In this document: one piece after another, positions 45,522 through 54,731 of the stretch
How the letters are laid out: each line of letters opens with the position of its first letter
How positions within the stretch are numbered: position 1 is the stretch's first letter
Assembly (NCBI GenBank): GCA_964595565.1
Contig: CAZQQX010000001.1
Location: 1 to 64,000 of the forward strand
Origin: JAQVEM01 sp964595565
GTDB taxonomy: Bacteria; Actinomycetota; Humimicrobiia; Humimicrobiales; Humimicrobiaceae
Direction: 5' to 3'
DNA: 64,000 nucleotides
Position numbers and translations under genes: made by a program
The notes under the pieces: generated by a model
The model's database searches: none
Told to the model about the DNA's origin: nothing
What the model saw: only the letters and a program-made list of their open reading frames with translations

Positions 45522-46250
45522 ATGTTTATTAAAAATACAAAAATCAGAAGATTGCTTATTTTAATTAATGGAATTTTATTGCTGATAATTATTTTATTTT
45601 CACCACTCGCATACTATATTTTTAATTTAAATTATTATAAAGAATTGTATAAGAAGAATGGCGTATTTAATATTTTAAATAACAGAGATGTAATGGATAT
45701 CTCGGTAGAAATCTTTGATTTTTTTAAATACAAAAGAGAATTAGATTATAAGGACCATAACCCCGGGGTAATGTACGCAGATGAAGGCAGGGAAGAAATA
45801 CTTTTATTCACAGAGAATGAAATAAGCCATTTATATGATGTAAGAAAGTTGCTAAAAAAAATTTTTATTTTATATTATTCAAGCCTGGCTTTATTTATTA
45901 TTTTTTTATTGTTACTTATAAGAAAGAATATGGCTGATTTCATACATGACATCGGTCTTATTTTTACAGTATCATCCATTTTAATTTTTACATCCATTAT
46001 CTTTTTTTATCTATCTTCAAAAAACTTTCCTGCATTGTTTGATGTTTTCCATAAGATTTTTTTCCCTGAAGGGAATTACTCTTTCTATGAAGGGTCTCTT
46101 TTGATAACTATTTTCCCATCGGGATTCTTTTACGATTTTTTTATAAGGCTTGTATGGTGTTCTGGTATAATATCTTCTATAGTTTTAATTACGGGTATAT
46201 TAATTATTTTTATTTACAGGTTTATAAAAAAAAAGAAATTTTCTGATTGA
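45522..46250 (+). CDS. DUF1461/TIGR01906-type membrane protein
   Basis: A 242-residue membrane protein with about four helices: one at the N-terminus and three more from residue 110 on. The pattern FDVFHKIFFPEGNYSF followed by ITIFPSGFFYDF matches the TIGR01906 (DUF1461) family as I remember it. Its function is unknown. It lies between pyrG and a peptidase. Confidence 0.68.
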   Translation: MFIKNTKIRRLLILINGILLLIIILFSPLAYYIFNLNYYKELYKKNGVFNILNNRDVMDISVEIFDFFKYKRELDYKDHNPGVMYADEGREEILLFTENEISHLYDVRKLLKKIFILYYSSLALFIIFLLLLIRKNMADFIHDIGLIFTVSSILIFTSIIFFYLSSKNFPALFDVFHKIFFPEGNYSFYEGSLLITIFPSGFFYDFFIRLVWCSGIISSIVLITGILIIFIYRFIKKKKFSD

Positions 46251-46293
46251 ATTTCTTGAAAAAAATTAATTTTTTAAAAAAAAGCAGGTTATT

Positions 46294-47427
46294 ATGGTTA
46301 ATAAAGAAAGACTGTTTAAGATTTTTTTCGAGCTTTTGAGAATAAAAAGCCCATCAAAGAATGAAAAAGAAGTTCTTGAGTATATAAAGAATAAGCTGAC
46401 AGGTCTGGGTCTGGAAATTACTATTGATGATTGCGGTAAAAAGTTCGGAAGTAACGCGGGCAATATAATTGCATTATACAGGTCAAAAAATCCCTCTGGA
46501 AGTGTTCCTGTATTCCTTGCAGGGCATATTGATACTGTAGGTGTAAATGGTGACATTATTCCTTCGATAATGGATGGGAAAGTTTTTAATAAAAATAAGG
46601 ATTGCATACTTGGAGGCGATGACAAAGTCGCTGCAGCTGCAATAATTGAAGCCCTTTATCTTATAGAAGAAAATAACATAGCAACAGGTGATATTTATGT
46701 TGTTTTTACTATTTCGGAAGAAATAGGGCTTCTTGGCTCCAAAAATATGAATATAAACCTTGTCAGAGCAAAGTACGGGTTTTCTTTTGATGGTGACGGA
46801 GATATAGGGACAATAATAAATAGCGGGCCATACCAGAATTCAATTAATGTAAGCTACAGAGGTAAATCAGCTCATGCCGGAGTTGAACCGGAAAAGGGGA
46901 TTAATTCCATTAAAGCTGCTTCCATAGCAATCTGTAATATGGATTTAGGGAGGATTGATAAACATAGCACATCCAATGTAGGTAAAATAGAAGGAGGAAC
47001 AGCACGGAATATTGTAGCTGAAAATACAAGTCTGGAGATAGAAGCAAGGAGTTTAGAATTATCCAGACTGGAAAAAATAACCGGCGGGATTGTTGAAAGC
47101 CTGGAAAAAGGCTCACGGGAAACCCGGGCTGATTTGAACTATGAGGTTTTGAGAGAATATGATGGGTTCGTAGTTTCAGAAAATGAAGTTCCGGTTGTAG
47201 TCTCAAAAAAAGTAATAAAAGAAATGGGGATTAAACCAGAGATAGTGTCCTCAGGCGGGGGTAGTGATGTAAACATTTTCAACTCTAAAGGCAGGATATC
47301 GATAAATTTGAGCAGCGGAATGGAAAATATACATACTAATAAAGAATTTGTAAAAGTTGATGAATTAATAAAACTGGTAAATTTAATTGTGGGAATCTGT
47401 AAATTTCCCATAAAAGAACAGGATTAA
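46294..47427 (+). CDS. M20-family peptidase (peptidase T-like)
   Basis: A 377-residue zinc exopeptidase with AGHIDTV, LGGDDKVAAAAIIEAL, the catalytic SEEIGLLGS and a dimerisation domain with YRGKSAHAGVEPEKGINSI. It resembles the PepT-like branch, which removes N-terminal residues from tripeptides or related amides. The substrate is not fixed. It is followed by a nudix gene after 4 bases. Confidence 0.88.
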   Translation: MVNKERLFKIFFELLRIKSPSKNEKEVLEYIKNKLTGLGLEITIDDCGKKFGSNAGNIIALYRSKNPSGSVPVFLAGHIDTVGVNGDIIPSIMDGKVFNKNKDCILGGDDKVAAAAIIEALYLIEENNIATGDIYVVFTISEEIGLLGSKNMNINLVRAKYGFSFDGDGDIGTIINSGPYQNSINVSYRGKSAHAGVEPEKGINSIKAASIAICNMDLGRIDKHSTSNVGKIEGGTARNIVAENTSLEIEARSLELSRLEKITGGIVESLEKGSRETRADLNYEVLREYDGFVVSENEVPVVVSKKVIKEMGIKPEIVSSGGGSDVNIFNSKGRISINLSSGMENIHTNKEFVKVDELIKLVNLIVGICKFPIKEQD

Positions 47428-47431
47428 TAAA

Positions 47432-48004
47432 ATGGAAAAAGAACTTTACGAACATAAGATAAGCTCTGAATTAATATTTAAAGGAGAGATATTAAATCTA
47501 TACCTTGATAAAGTAATACTTCCCAACAAAAAGATTGCTACCAGGGAGAAGGTCTCACATCCGGGAGCAGTCGGGGTGGTGCCATTTGATAGTGAAGGTA
47601 AAATAATGCTTGTAAAACAATACAGGTACCCGGTTGAAGAAGTTTTGATGGAGATACCTGCAGGTAAGATAGATGAAGATGAAGCTCCGGTTGAATGTGC
47701 AAAAAGGGAATTAAAAGAAGAAATAGGTGCTACAGGAGGAGAGCTGATACACCTGATATCATTCTATTCTTCGCCCGGTTTCTGTGATGAAAATATGCAC
47801 CTGTATCTGGCCATAAACTTTAGCAGGGGGAAGAATCATCTTGATGATGATGAATTTTTGAAGGTTATTGAATTAAAAATGAGAGATGCAATATCCTTTA
47901 TAAAAAGCGGGGAGCTAAAGGATGCAAAAACAATAATAGGGATACTGACGGCTCAAAACTATTTAATAAAAAATAGAATAAGTTATGGAAAAAACAGAAA
48001 ATAG
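47432..48004 (+). CDS. nudF: ADP-ribose pyrophosphatase-type Nudix hydrolase
   Basis: A 190-residue enzyme with the complete Nudix box GKIDEDEAPVECAKRELKEE and IG after it, plus an ADP-ribose-type N-terminus (SELIFKGEILNLYLDKV). A further FYSSPGFCDE fits the family. It overlaps xerD by 20 bases; the pyrG-nudix-xerD order is also found in mycobacteria. Confidence 0.88.
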   Translation: MEKELYEHKISSELIFKGEILNLYLDKVILPNKKIATREKVSHPGAVGVVPFDSEGKIMLVKQYRYPVEEVLMEIPAGKIDEDEAPVECAKRELKEEIGATGGELIHLISFYSSPGFCDENMHLYLAINFSRGKNHLDDDEFLKVIELKMRDAISFIKSGELKDAKTIIGILTAQNYLIKNRISYGKNRK

Positions 48005-48905
48005 AGAACTGGATAGTTATATATTTAAGTTTAAGGATTATCTCAAGTTTGAAAAGCTGATGTTGCCCAATACGATAGATTCTTATTTAAGAGACCTGGA
48101 TAAATTTTTAATCTTCTTAAAAAAAAATCATATTGATAATTTTTGTAGATTATCTAAAGACCAGATACTTGATTTTATGCAGGGATTGTATGAAAGTCAG
48201 TCAGAGTCATCTATCTCAAGGATACTGTCAACACTCAGGAATTTCTATAAATTTTTACTAATAGAGAAAGTGTGCAGTAAAAATTTCTGGACCGAGATAA
48301 GCAATCCACTTAAGCCAAGAAAAATCCCCGAAGTTTTAAATATTGAAGAAGTAGAAAAATTTCTTGAAAGTATATCCTATAATACAAAATTGGGTTTAAG
48401 AGACAGAGCAATGTTTGAGCTTCTTTATTCATGCGGTCTCAGGGTAAGCGAGATTATAAACCTGAAAATGCAGAATATTGACTTTGAAGAGGAGTTACTA
48501 TTTTTTAAAGGAAAGGGTAACAAAGAAAGAATAGTGCCCGTGGGGGAAAAAGCCATAAAATTTTTAAAAAGATATATAACCACGGATAGTAATTTATCAG
48601 ATTATAAAATAAGAATAGATTATATTTTTACAAACAGGAGTGGCAGGAAATTAACCAGACAGGGTTTCTGGAAGATATTAAAAAAGTATGCCAGGAAAAT
48701 AAATATTAAAAAAAATTTATACCCGCATATCTTCAGGCACAGTTTTGCAACCCATATGATTCAGAGAGGTGCTGATTTGAGAATTGTGCAGGAGTTACTG
48801 GGCCACAGCAGTATTTCCACAACCGAGATATATACGAATCTTGACAGAGAATATATAAAAGAGGTTTATTTTAAGTATCATCCGAGAGAAAAGAGCTTAA
48901 AATAA
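47985..48905 (+). CDS. xerD: Tyrosine recombinase XerD
   Basis: Resolves chromosome dimers. The N-terminal SAM-like domain and catalytic domain are complete in 306 residues; active-site residues lie in CGLRVSEI (Arg), GKGNKERIVP (Lys), HIFRHSFATHM (His, Arg), LLGHSSISTTEIYTN (His, Tyr). Its chromosomal housekeeping neighbours speak against a phage or transposon integrase. Confidence 0.92.
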   Translation: MEKTENRELDSYIFKFKDYLKFEKLMLPNTIDSYLRDLDKFLIFLKKNHIDNFCRLSKDQILDFMQGLYESQSESSISRILSTLRNFYKFLLIEKVCSKNFWTEISNPLKPRKIPEVLNIEEVEKFLESISYNTKLGLRDRAMFELLYSCGLRVSEIINLKMQNIDFEEELLFFKGKGNKERIVPVGEKAIKFLKRYITTDSNLSDYKIRIDYIFTNRSGRKLTRQGFWKILKKYARKINIKKNLYPHIFRHSFATHMIQRGADLRIVQELLGHSSISTTEIYTNLDREYIKEVYFKYHPREKSLK

Positions 48906-48989
48906 TATTTTTATAATTAAATATTATAAGTTATTCATATATAACAGAAAAGCAGCATATATATTTTGCAAATTTGATATTTTCTGATA

Positions 48990-48998
48990 TGGTATAAT
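48990..48998 (+). promoter_or_regulatory. Extended -10 promoter for the M50-trpS-scpAB operon
   Basis: TGG followed by TATAAT is an extended -10 element (48990-48998). There is no good -35 at 17 bp, as expected for this class. Transcription would start near 49005, about 18 bases before the ATG of the M50 gene. Confidence 0.6.
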
Positions 48999-49022
48999 GT
49001 CAAAAATTAGAAGAATTTTTGT

Positions 49023-49739
49023 ATGGAAAATTTAGGCCAATCAATAATAAATTTTTTAAGGCAGCTGGTTGTCTGGGCTCCGGGACTGATAATGGGTGTA
49101 GTTTTTCATGAATATGCGCATGGATTTATAGCATATAAAAGCGGTGACCCCACTGCTAAAAATATGGGGAGGCTCACTTTAAATCCCGTTGCCCATATTG
49201 ATCTATTCGGAAGCATATTGCTACCATTGTTATTAATTCTTTTTAATTCAAGTATAATATTCGGGTATGCAAAGCCTGTGCCCATAAACCCGTCATACTT
49301 CAGGAACTACAGAAAAGGATTACGCTATACATCACTTGCGGGACCTGCATCAAATTTGATTTTCGCATTTGCAGTGGGTCTTATATATGGACTTTTTTTT
49401 TACATATTTTATAAATTTAGCGGTGCCGTCGTAAATCCGGAAAGCATTGGATACAGGGCTTTTGACCTTGTGAATTCAATTTTTCAAAGTGCTATCTATA
49501 TAAATGTATTCCTGGCTATTTTTAACTTTATACCCATACCGCCGCTTGATGGTTCAAAAATACTCGCTTCATTTTTGCCCGGTGAAGCAATGTATAAGTA
49601 CCTGAGTATCGGAAGGTTTGGATTTATTTTTATATTTATATTAATATTTCTTGGTGGAAGAATATTCTGGACTATTATATCCCCTGTATTTAATTTTATT
49701 TATAATATTTGTGTATGGTGGCAGTATTTTATTTATTAG
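49023..49739 (+). CDS. Site-2-protease-family (M50) membrane protein
   Basis: A 238-residue multi-pass metalloprotease: zinc motif VFHEYAHGF near the N-terminus and a second motif FNFIPIPPLDGSKIL near 170. It is of the short, PDZ-free type that commonly precedes trpS and scpA. Its substrates are unknown. Confidence 0.9.
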   Translation: MENLGQSIINFLRQLVVWAPGLIMGVVFHEYAHGFIAYKSGDPTAKNMGRLTLNPVAHIDLFGSILLPLLLILFNSSIIFGYAKPVPINPSYFRNYRKGLRYTSLAGPASNLIFAFAVGLIYGLFFYIFYKFSGAVVNPESIGYRAFDLVNSIFQSAIYINVFLAIFNFIPIPPLDGSKILASFLPGEAMYKYLSIGRFGFIFIFILIFLGGRIFWTIISPVFNFIYNICVWWQYFIY

Positions 49740-49771
49740 ATTATTGGTATTTCAAGAAACAGGAGTTTTAA

Positions 49772-50752
49772 ATGAAAAAGAAAATGCTTACAGGTTTCAG
49801 GCCGACTGGAAAGTTACATCTCGGTCATCTGCATGGAAATATCAGCAATATGATTAAACATCAAAAGGATTATGAAAATTTTTTCTTTCTGGTAGACTGG
49901 CATGCTTTATCCACCGAATATCACGATCCCAGAAACATTAAATCAGATTTAATTGAATGCGTAGTTGACCTTGTTTCCCTGGGAATAGACCCCGGACATA
50001 CCCATATTTACAGACAGTCAGATATACCGCAGATAGCAGAACTGACTCTTTATTTTTCAATGATTTCCCCTTTATCATGGCTTGAACGCTGCCCCACTTA
50101 TAAGGAACAGATGAATGAATTAAAATCCAGAGATATATCAACTCTTGGTTTCCTGTCATATCCGGTTCTTATGGCTGCAGATATTCTTATAGTAAATTCT
50201 GATATAATCCCTGTTGGAGAAGACCAGCTGCCCCATCTTGAAATTACAAGGGAAATTGCACGCAGATTTAATCATCTATATGGAAAATATTTCACAGAAC
50301 CGAGAGAGATGTTATCAAGAGCTGCAAGGGTTCCAGGAACAGATGGAAGGAAAATGTCCAAGAGCTATAACAATGCAATATTTTTATCCGATGATTTTAA
50401 TACTATAAAGCGTAAAATTAATATGATGATAACTGACCCCGAAAGAGTGCACCGTAATGACCCCGGGCATCCTGAAGTCTGTAACATATTTAGCTTTTAT
50501 AAAATATATATGGGGGAGAAAATAAAAGAAATTGAGGACAGATGTAAAAATGGAGAAATAGGATGTACTGATTGTAAGAAGGAAATTTCTGAAATTATAT
50601 ATGAGTCCCTTGGAAATTATCGCGAAAAAAGAAATAAAATAAAAAAGGATATGAATTATATATATAATATACTGGAAGAAGGCAAGAAATACGTTGGAGA
50701 AATTGCTGAAAAAACTATTTCTGATGTAAGAAAAAAGATGGGTATAGATTAG
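49772..50752 (+). CDS. trpS: Tryptophanyl-tRNA synthetase
   Basis: Class I synthetase of 326 residues with the HIGH-type motif GKLHLGHLHGN and the KMSKS motif in RKMSKSYNNAI. GEDQLPHLEITREIARRFN is typical. The ATG is preceded by a GGAG. scpA begins one base after its stop codon. Confidence 0.96.
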   Translation: MKKKMLTGFRPTGKLHLGHLHGNISNMIKHQKDYENFFFLVDWHALSTEYHDPRNIKSDLIECVVDLVSLGIDPGHTHIYRQSDIPQIAELTLYFSMISPLSWLERCPTYKEQMNELKSRDISTLGFLSYPVLMAADILIVNSDIIPVGEDQLPHLEITREIARRFNHLYGKYFTEPREMLSRAARVPGTDGRKMSKSYNNAIFLSDDFNTIKRKINMMITDPERVHRNDPGHPEVCNIFSFYKIYMGEKIKEIEDRCKNGEIGCTDCKKEISEIIYESLGNYREKRNKIKKDMNYIYNILEEGKKYVGEIAEKTISDVRKKMGID

Positions 50753-50753
50753 A

Positions 50754-51500
50754 TTGGAAGATTGCATAGAAAGTAAGGAATATTTAATAGAATATAATAA
50801 GTTCAGGGGCCCCATATCACTTCTTCTGGAAATGGTCCAGAAGAAAAAGGAAAATATTTATGAAATCAGTTTAAGTGACGTTATAAAAGATTTTATAAAT
50901 TATATTAAAACAAATAATAATATACTTATTGACACTCTCTCAGGGTTTATTTATATAGCATCTATTTTAATTGAAATAAAGTCAAGGTCCCTGATACCCT
51001 CCAAAAGGAAGACTTCCGGTGAAGAGGAAGATAAATTAAAGACGGATATTTTAAAGAGCAGAGAGGAAGAGTATAGAGTATTTAAAAAAATATCAAATTA
51101 TTTTAGAAGTCTTTACGAAAAAGAGTCCCTGTATTATATAAGAGAAGCTCCTTTAGAAGAAAAGTTTTTAAAAATATTGCCCGATTTTACCGGAGATATA
51201 AGTCTGGATAAAATAATAGGGACTGCTTCAACAGTTATAAAATACAGCGAGGAGAAATTAAGACTGGAGGATTATTACAATCACAGTTCTAATATGAGTA
51301 TATTTGATGAAATGAATAGAATAAGAGAAATGCTGCATGAGAAGGAAAATATAACCTTCAGGGAGATTTCATCTAAATATAAGAGAGTTATTGAAAAGAT
51401 AATAAGTTTTCTTTCAATACTTGAACTCTATAAAAAGGGAGTAATCGACATTATACAATTTGAAAATTTTGGAAGTATCATAATAAAAAGATTAAAATAA
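50754..51500 (+). CDS. scpA: Segregation and condensation protein A
   Basis: Kleisin partner of SMC. The 248 residues show the N-terminal FRGPISLLLEMVQKKKENIYEISLSDV, middle LVIA-type helices (FIYIASILIEIKSRSLIP) and a C-terminal winged helix (FLSILELYKKGVIDIIQ). It probably starts at TTG 50754, one base after trpS. Confidence 0.92.
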   Translation: MEDCIESKEYLIEYNKFRGPISLLLEMVQKKKENIYEISLSDVIKDFINYIKTNNNILIDTLSGFIYIASILIEIKSRSLIPSKRKTSGEEEDKLKTDILKSREEEYRVFKKISNYFRSLYEKESLYYIREAPLEEKFLKILPDFTGDISLDKIIGTASTVIKYSEEKLRLEDYYNHSSNMSIFDEMNRIREMLHEKENITFREISSKYKRVIEKIISFLSILELYKKGVIDIIQFENFGSIIIKRLK

Positions 51501-51547
51501 TTAAGGAAGATTAAGATACATTAATATTATTGTTTTTAAAATATGAA

Positions 51548-52102
51548 ATGAATAATTACATAAAAAATAAAAATAAAGACCGGAGCAAAGACAATTTGTG
51601 GCTGAAAACATGCGTGGAAGGAATATTGTTTATTTCTGAAGGAATTGTAAAACCGGGGGAAATAACTTCAATAATGGGCATAACTGAAAAAAAATTGAAC
51701 GAAATAGTGGACCTGCTGGAGTCTGAATATATAAATGAAAATAGAGGATTTATAATCAAAAGAGTTTCAGGTGGTTTCAGATTATATTCCAATCCTTCAA
51801 TAAGTGAGGTACTGAAAAATTTTGTAAAATCAAATATAAGAACATATCTATCGCAGGCTGCTCTTGAGACACTCTCCATTATTTGTTATAAACAGCCTGT
51901 TACGAGAACCCAGATTGCAGAAATAAGAGGAGTCAGGGCGGACAGTGTCATATTAACTCTTCTGGATAAAGGTCTCATAAAGGAAGCAGGAAGGCTCAAG
52001 GAGCCGGGCAATCCAATAACCTATAAGATAACTGATAGATTTTTAGAACTTATTGGACTTGAAAGTATAAAGGAACTCCCCCCATTAAAAGATTTCAGTT
52101 AA
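51548..52102 (+). CDS. scpB: Segregation and condensation protein B
   Basis: Binds ScpA and regulates the SMC complex. Two winged-helix domains are visible, with ALETLSIICYKQPVTRTQIAEIRGVRADSVILTLL and GRLKEPGNPITYKIT characteristic. ATG 51548 gives about 184 residues; a TTG at 51530 is also in frame. It closes the M50-trpS-scpA-scpB operon. Confidence 0.93.
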   Translation: MNNYIKNKNKDRSKDNLWLKTCVEGILFISEGIVKPGEITSIMGITEKKLNEIVDLLESEYINENRGFIIKRVSGGFRLYSNPSISEVLKNFVKSNIRTYLSQAALETLSIICYKQPVTRTQIAEIRGVRADSVILTLLDKGLIKEAGRLKEPGNPITYKITDRFLELIGLESIKELPPLKDFS

Positions 52103-52131
52103 TTTGAATTAATTTTAAGGTAAGATTAATA

Positions 52132-54600
52132 ATGTCTGTGTTTAAAAAGATAAACCACCCGGCAATCCTGTCAGTGGTGTTATTATTTAGTTTATTCTTC
52201 ATCACATTAAATTCCTGTAAAATCAACAGCCGGAATGTTAATAATAAAATAGATGAAAAGATTGACGGGGATTTTTTAGAAGAAGAAATATTTTCAGGAA
52301 CCCCACAAGCAACCCCTGTGAGCACCCTTAAAATATCGGGTCAGGCAATAGATGTTGATGTAAGCGGGAATTATGCTTATCTTACAAATGACCTTGGATA
52401 TTTATATGTTATTGATATAAAAAGTAAAAACAACCCTGTAATAACCGGAATATGCAGGGACGTAGATTCTGCAAATATCGTTATTGTAAGGGGCGATTAT
52501 GCTTATATTTCGTTTACAAAAATAGTTTTTGATGATGATAATAATTACTCCAGCGAATGCGGCTTTTATATAGTAGATATAAGCGATAAAGAAAATCCCT
52601 TACCTGCAGGTAGATATACTGAAGAAGATAAACATAAAAAATCAGCATACGGGTTATTTATTGAAAGAGATTATGCCTATATGGTAACTTCATCTGAAGA
52701 TGAAAAAAAGAATTCAGGCAGCCTTGAAATAGTAGATATCTCAATAAAAGAAAATCCGGAATTAGTAAGCAAATATGATATAGATGGGTTACCCGTGAAC
52801 TTATGGGTAAAAGATAATGTGGCCTTTTTAAATGTTAATTATTATGATTATGATAAACAGGATTATACAGGTGAAAGTAAAATTCTGGCAGTTAATTTAA
52901 AGGATAAAGAAAGTCCCGGGCTTTCCGGTTCCTGCAAAGTTTCTTCCAACTCATGGGGTATGTATGTAATCGGGGATTATGCCTGCGTCTCAAGCTGGAA
53001 ATGGGATAAAAATACTGAAAAATATGATAATAGCATATTCCAGATTGTTGACATAAAAAATCCTTCCAGCCCGGAACTTCTCGGAAAATGTGAAGTTCCC
53101 GGTGGGGCATGGGAGATGGACTCCGTAAGTAATTACATTTATGTGTCAGACCTATCGGGTGGGGTATATATTATAGATATAAGTGATAAAGAAAATCCTG
53201 TTATTATTCATGATTTAGGTACCGGCGGTACTTCATATGACATTACTATAAAAGGAAATTATGGTTATATCGCTGGCGGTTTTGAGGGTATGGAAATAGT
53301 AAGGCTTTCAGGGCAATCCGGAGTGACAGAAGAAGATAAATTTTATACTGGCAATGAACGGGATATAAATTTACATCCTGTTCCTGTTATTGAAGTTTTC
53401 GGAGACACTTTTGAGGGAGAATATTTTCAGGTAAGAAATCCTGTATATTTTTCTGCAGTTAAGACCGCTGACACTGAGGGAGATAACTTATCTTACAGCT
53501 GGATGATTGATAACGATGAATGTTCAAAAGAAGAGTCATTTTATTATTATTTTGACGAGCCGGGAGAATATGAAATAAAACTTGTTGTATCCGACGGGTC
53601 AGAGAGTGTCGAGACATCGGAGACCATAATGATTACCGGGATAAATGTACCTGTAATCCGTAGTATAAAACATAACTTTGAAGTTGAGGTTGAATATAAT
53701 TTGATAAACATGAGTGCTAAAAATCTAAATGATATTGAGTGCTTTATGAGAATTCCACAAACATATTATCCTTTTCAGATAATAAATGATTATATACCCG
53801 ATTATTCCGGTACCGGTGAATTGCTTGATAACAACTGGAATTTATTATTACATTTTAAATATGAAGATAGTCTTGCTCAAAATGAGAGCCTGACTGCATC
53901 CACAATAATAGACATAACTTCTTATGAATTTAAATATGAAAATATCAGGGGCAGTGTTCTGTCCTATGATAATGAAGACGAAGATTTCAAAAAATATACA
54001 ATTGATGACTTATTTATAGATTCATACAGTACTGAAATCAGGCATGCTGCAGAATCATTAACCGCGAATGAAACAGATCAGGTTAAAAAAGCTGAAATTA
54101 TTTATAATTTTGTAACTGGAACTTTAAGTTATAATTACGATAGAGCCGAAAATGAAGATTACCAGTTCTTTTACGCGTCTGAAATACTAAAAAGAAAAAC
54201 TGGTGTATGTTCTGATTACGCGATTCTTTTTACAGCACTGCTGAGGGCGTCAGGTATACCTTCAAGGCTTGTTGCCGGGATTCCTGTATATACAGCCTTA
54301 TACGAGAGAGAAAAAGAAATAAATATGGGCCATGCATGGGTTGAAATTAAGTTCCCCGGTTACGGATGGATTCCGGTTGATATCACGCCTGAAGCAAAAT
54401 TTATGCACCCGAATTATTATTTGAATATTGCAATGGAAAAAGGCTCGGGTTACTTATACGAAAACAAAACAATGGACCCGGGAAGTTATTATTACGATGG
54501 ATTTCTGTTTTCCTGGGATGGCGATAAAATGCCCCTTACGGAACAGCAATTTAATTTCAGGGTAAGGGAACTTGATGTTGAAGATATAAAACTTGATTAA
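52132..54600 (+). CDS. Lipoprotein with seven-bladed LVIVD propeller, PKD-like and transglutaminase domains
   Basis: The 822-residue protein begins with a lipoprotein signal ending at LNSC. Residues about 60-405 contain seven similar units built on a pattern of AYL..DLGYLYVIDI..NP (LVIVD repeats), enough for one full beta-propeller. A PKD-like beta domain (about 425-505; LSYSWMIDNDE, FDEPGEYEIKLVVSDG) follows. Residues about 620-760 form a transglutaminase-like domain with an intact triad: cysteine in GVCSDYA (about 693), histidine in GHAWVE (about 734) and aspartate in IPVDITPE (about 750). It should act outside the membrane. Whether it crosslinks or cleaves protein, and its partners, cannot be told. 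Confidence 0.8.
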   Translation: MSVFKKINHPAILSVVLLFSLFFITLNSCKINSRNVNNKIDEKIDGDFLEEEIFSGTPQATPVSTLKISGQAIDVDVSGNYAYLTNDLGYLYVIDIKSKNNPVITGICRDVDSANIVIVRGDYAYISFTKIVFDDDNNYSSECGFYIVDISDKENPLPAGRYTEEDKHKKSAYGLFIERDYAYMVTSSEDEKKNSGSLEIVDISIKENPELVSKYDIDGLPVNLWVKDNVAFLNVNYYDYDKQDYTGESKILAVNLKDKESPGLSGSCKVSSNSWGMYVIGDYACVSSWKWDKNTEKYDNSIFQIVDIKNPSSPELLGKCEVPGGAWEMDSVSNYIYVSDLSGGVYIIDISDKENPVIIHDLGTGGTSYDITIKGNYGYIAGGFEGMEIVRLSGQSGVTEEDKFYTGNERDINLHPVPVIEVFGDTFEGEYFQVRNPVYFSAVKTADTEGDNLSYSWMIDNDECSKEESFYYYFDEPGEYEIKLVVSDGSESVETSETIMITGINVPVIRSIKHNFEVEVEYNLINMSAKNLNDIECFMRIPQTYYPFQIINDYIPDYSGTGELLDNNWNLLLHFKYEDSLAQNESLTASTIIDITSYEFKYENIRGSVLSYDNEDEDFKKYTIDDLFIDSYSTEIRHAAESLTANETDQVKKAEIIYNFVTGTLSYNYDRAENEDYQFFYASEILKRKTGVCSDYAILFTALLRASGIPSRLVAGIPVYTALYEREKEINMGHAWVEIKFPGYGWIPVDITPEAKFMHPNYYLNIAMEKGSGYLYENKTMDPGSYYYDGFLFSWDGDKMPLTEQQFNFRVRELDVEDIKLD

Positions 54601-54731
54601 CTAAATTCCGGATAGATAAAATCTGGCAGAAAAATGGGGCTTTATATTAATCTAAATTATTAAAAAGATTTATTTATAATTTTAATTTGTTATTATTAAA
54701 ATAAGATTTTTAAAAAAATAAAATATAAATT

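Noticed and set aside
47985..48905. Integrase of a mobile element
   Set aside because: The tyrosine recombinase sits in the conserved pyrG-nudix-xerD-scpAB neighbourhood, with no att repeats, phage genes or tRNA target.
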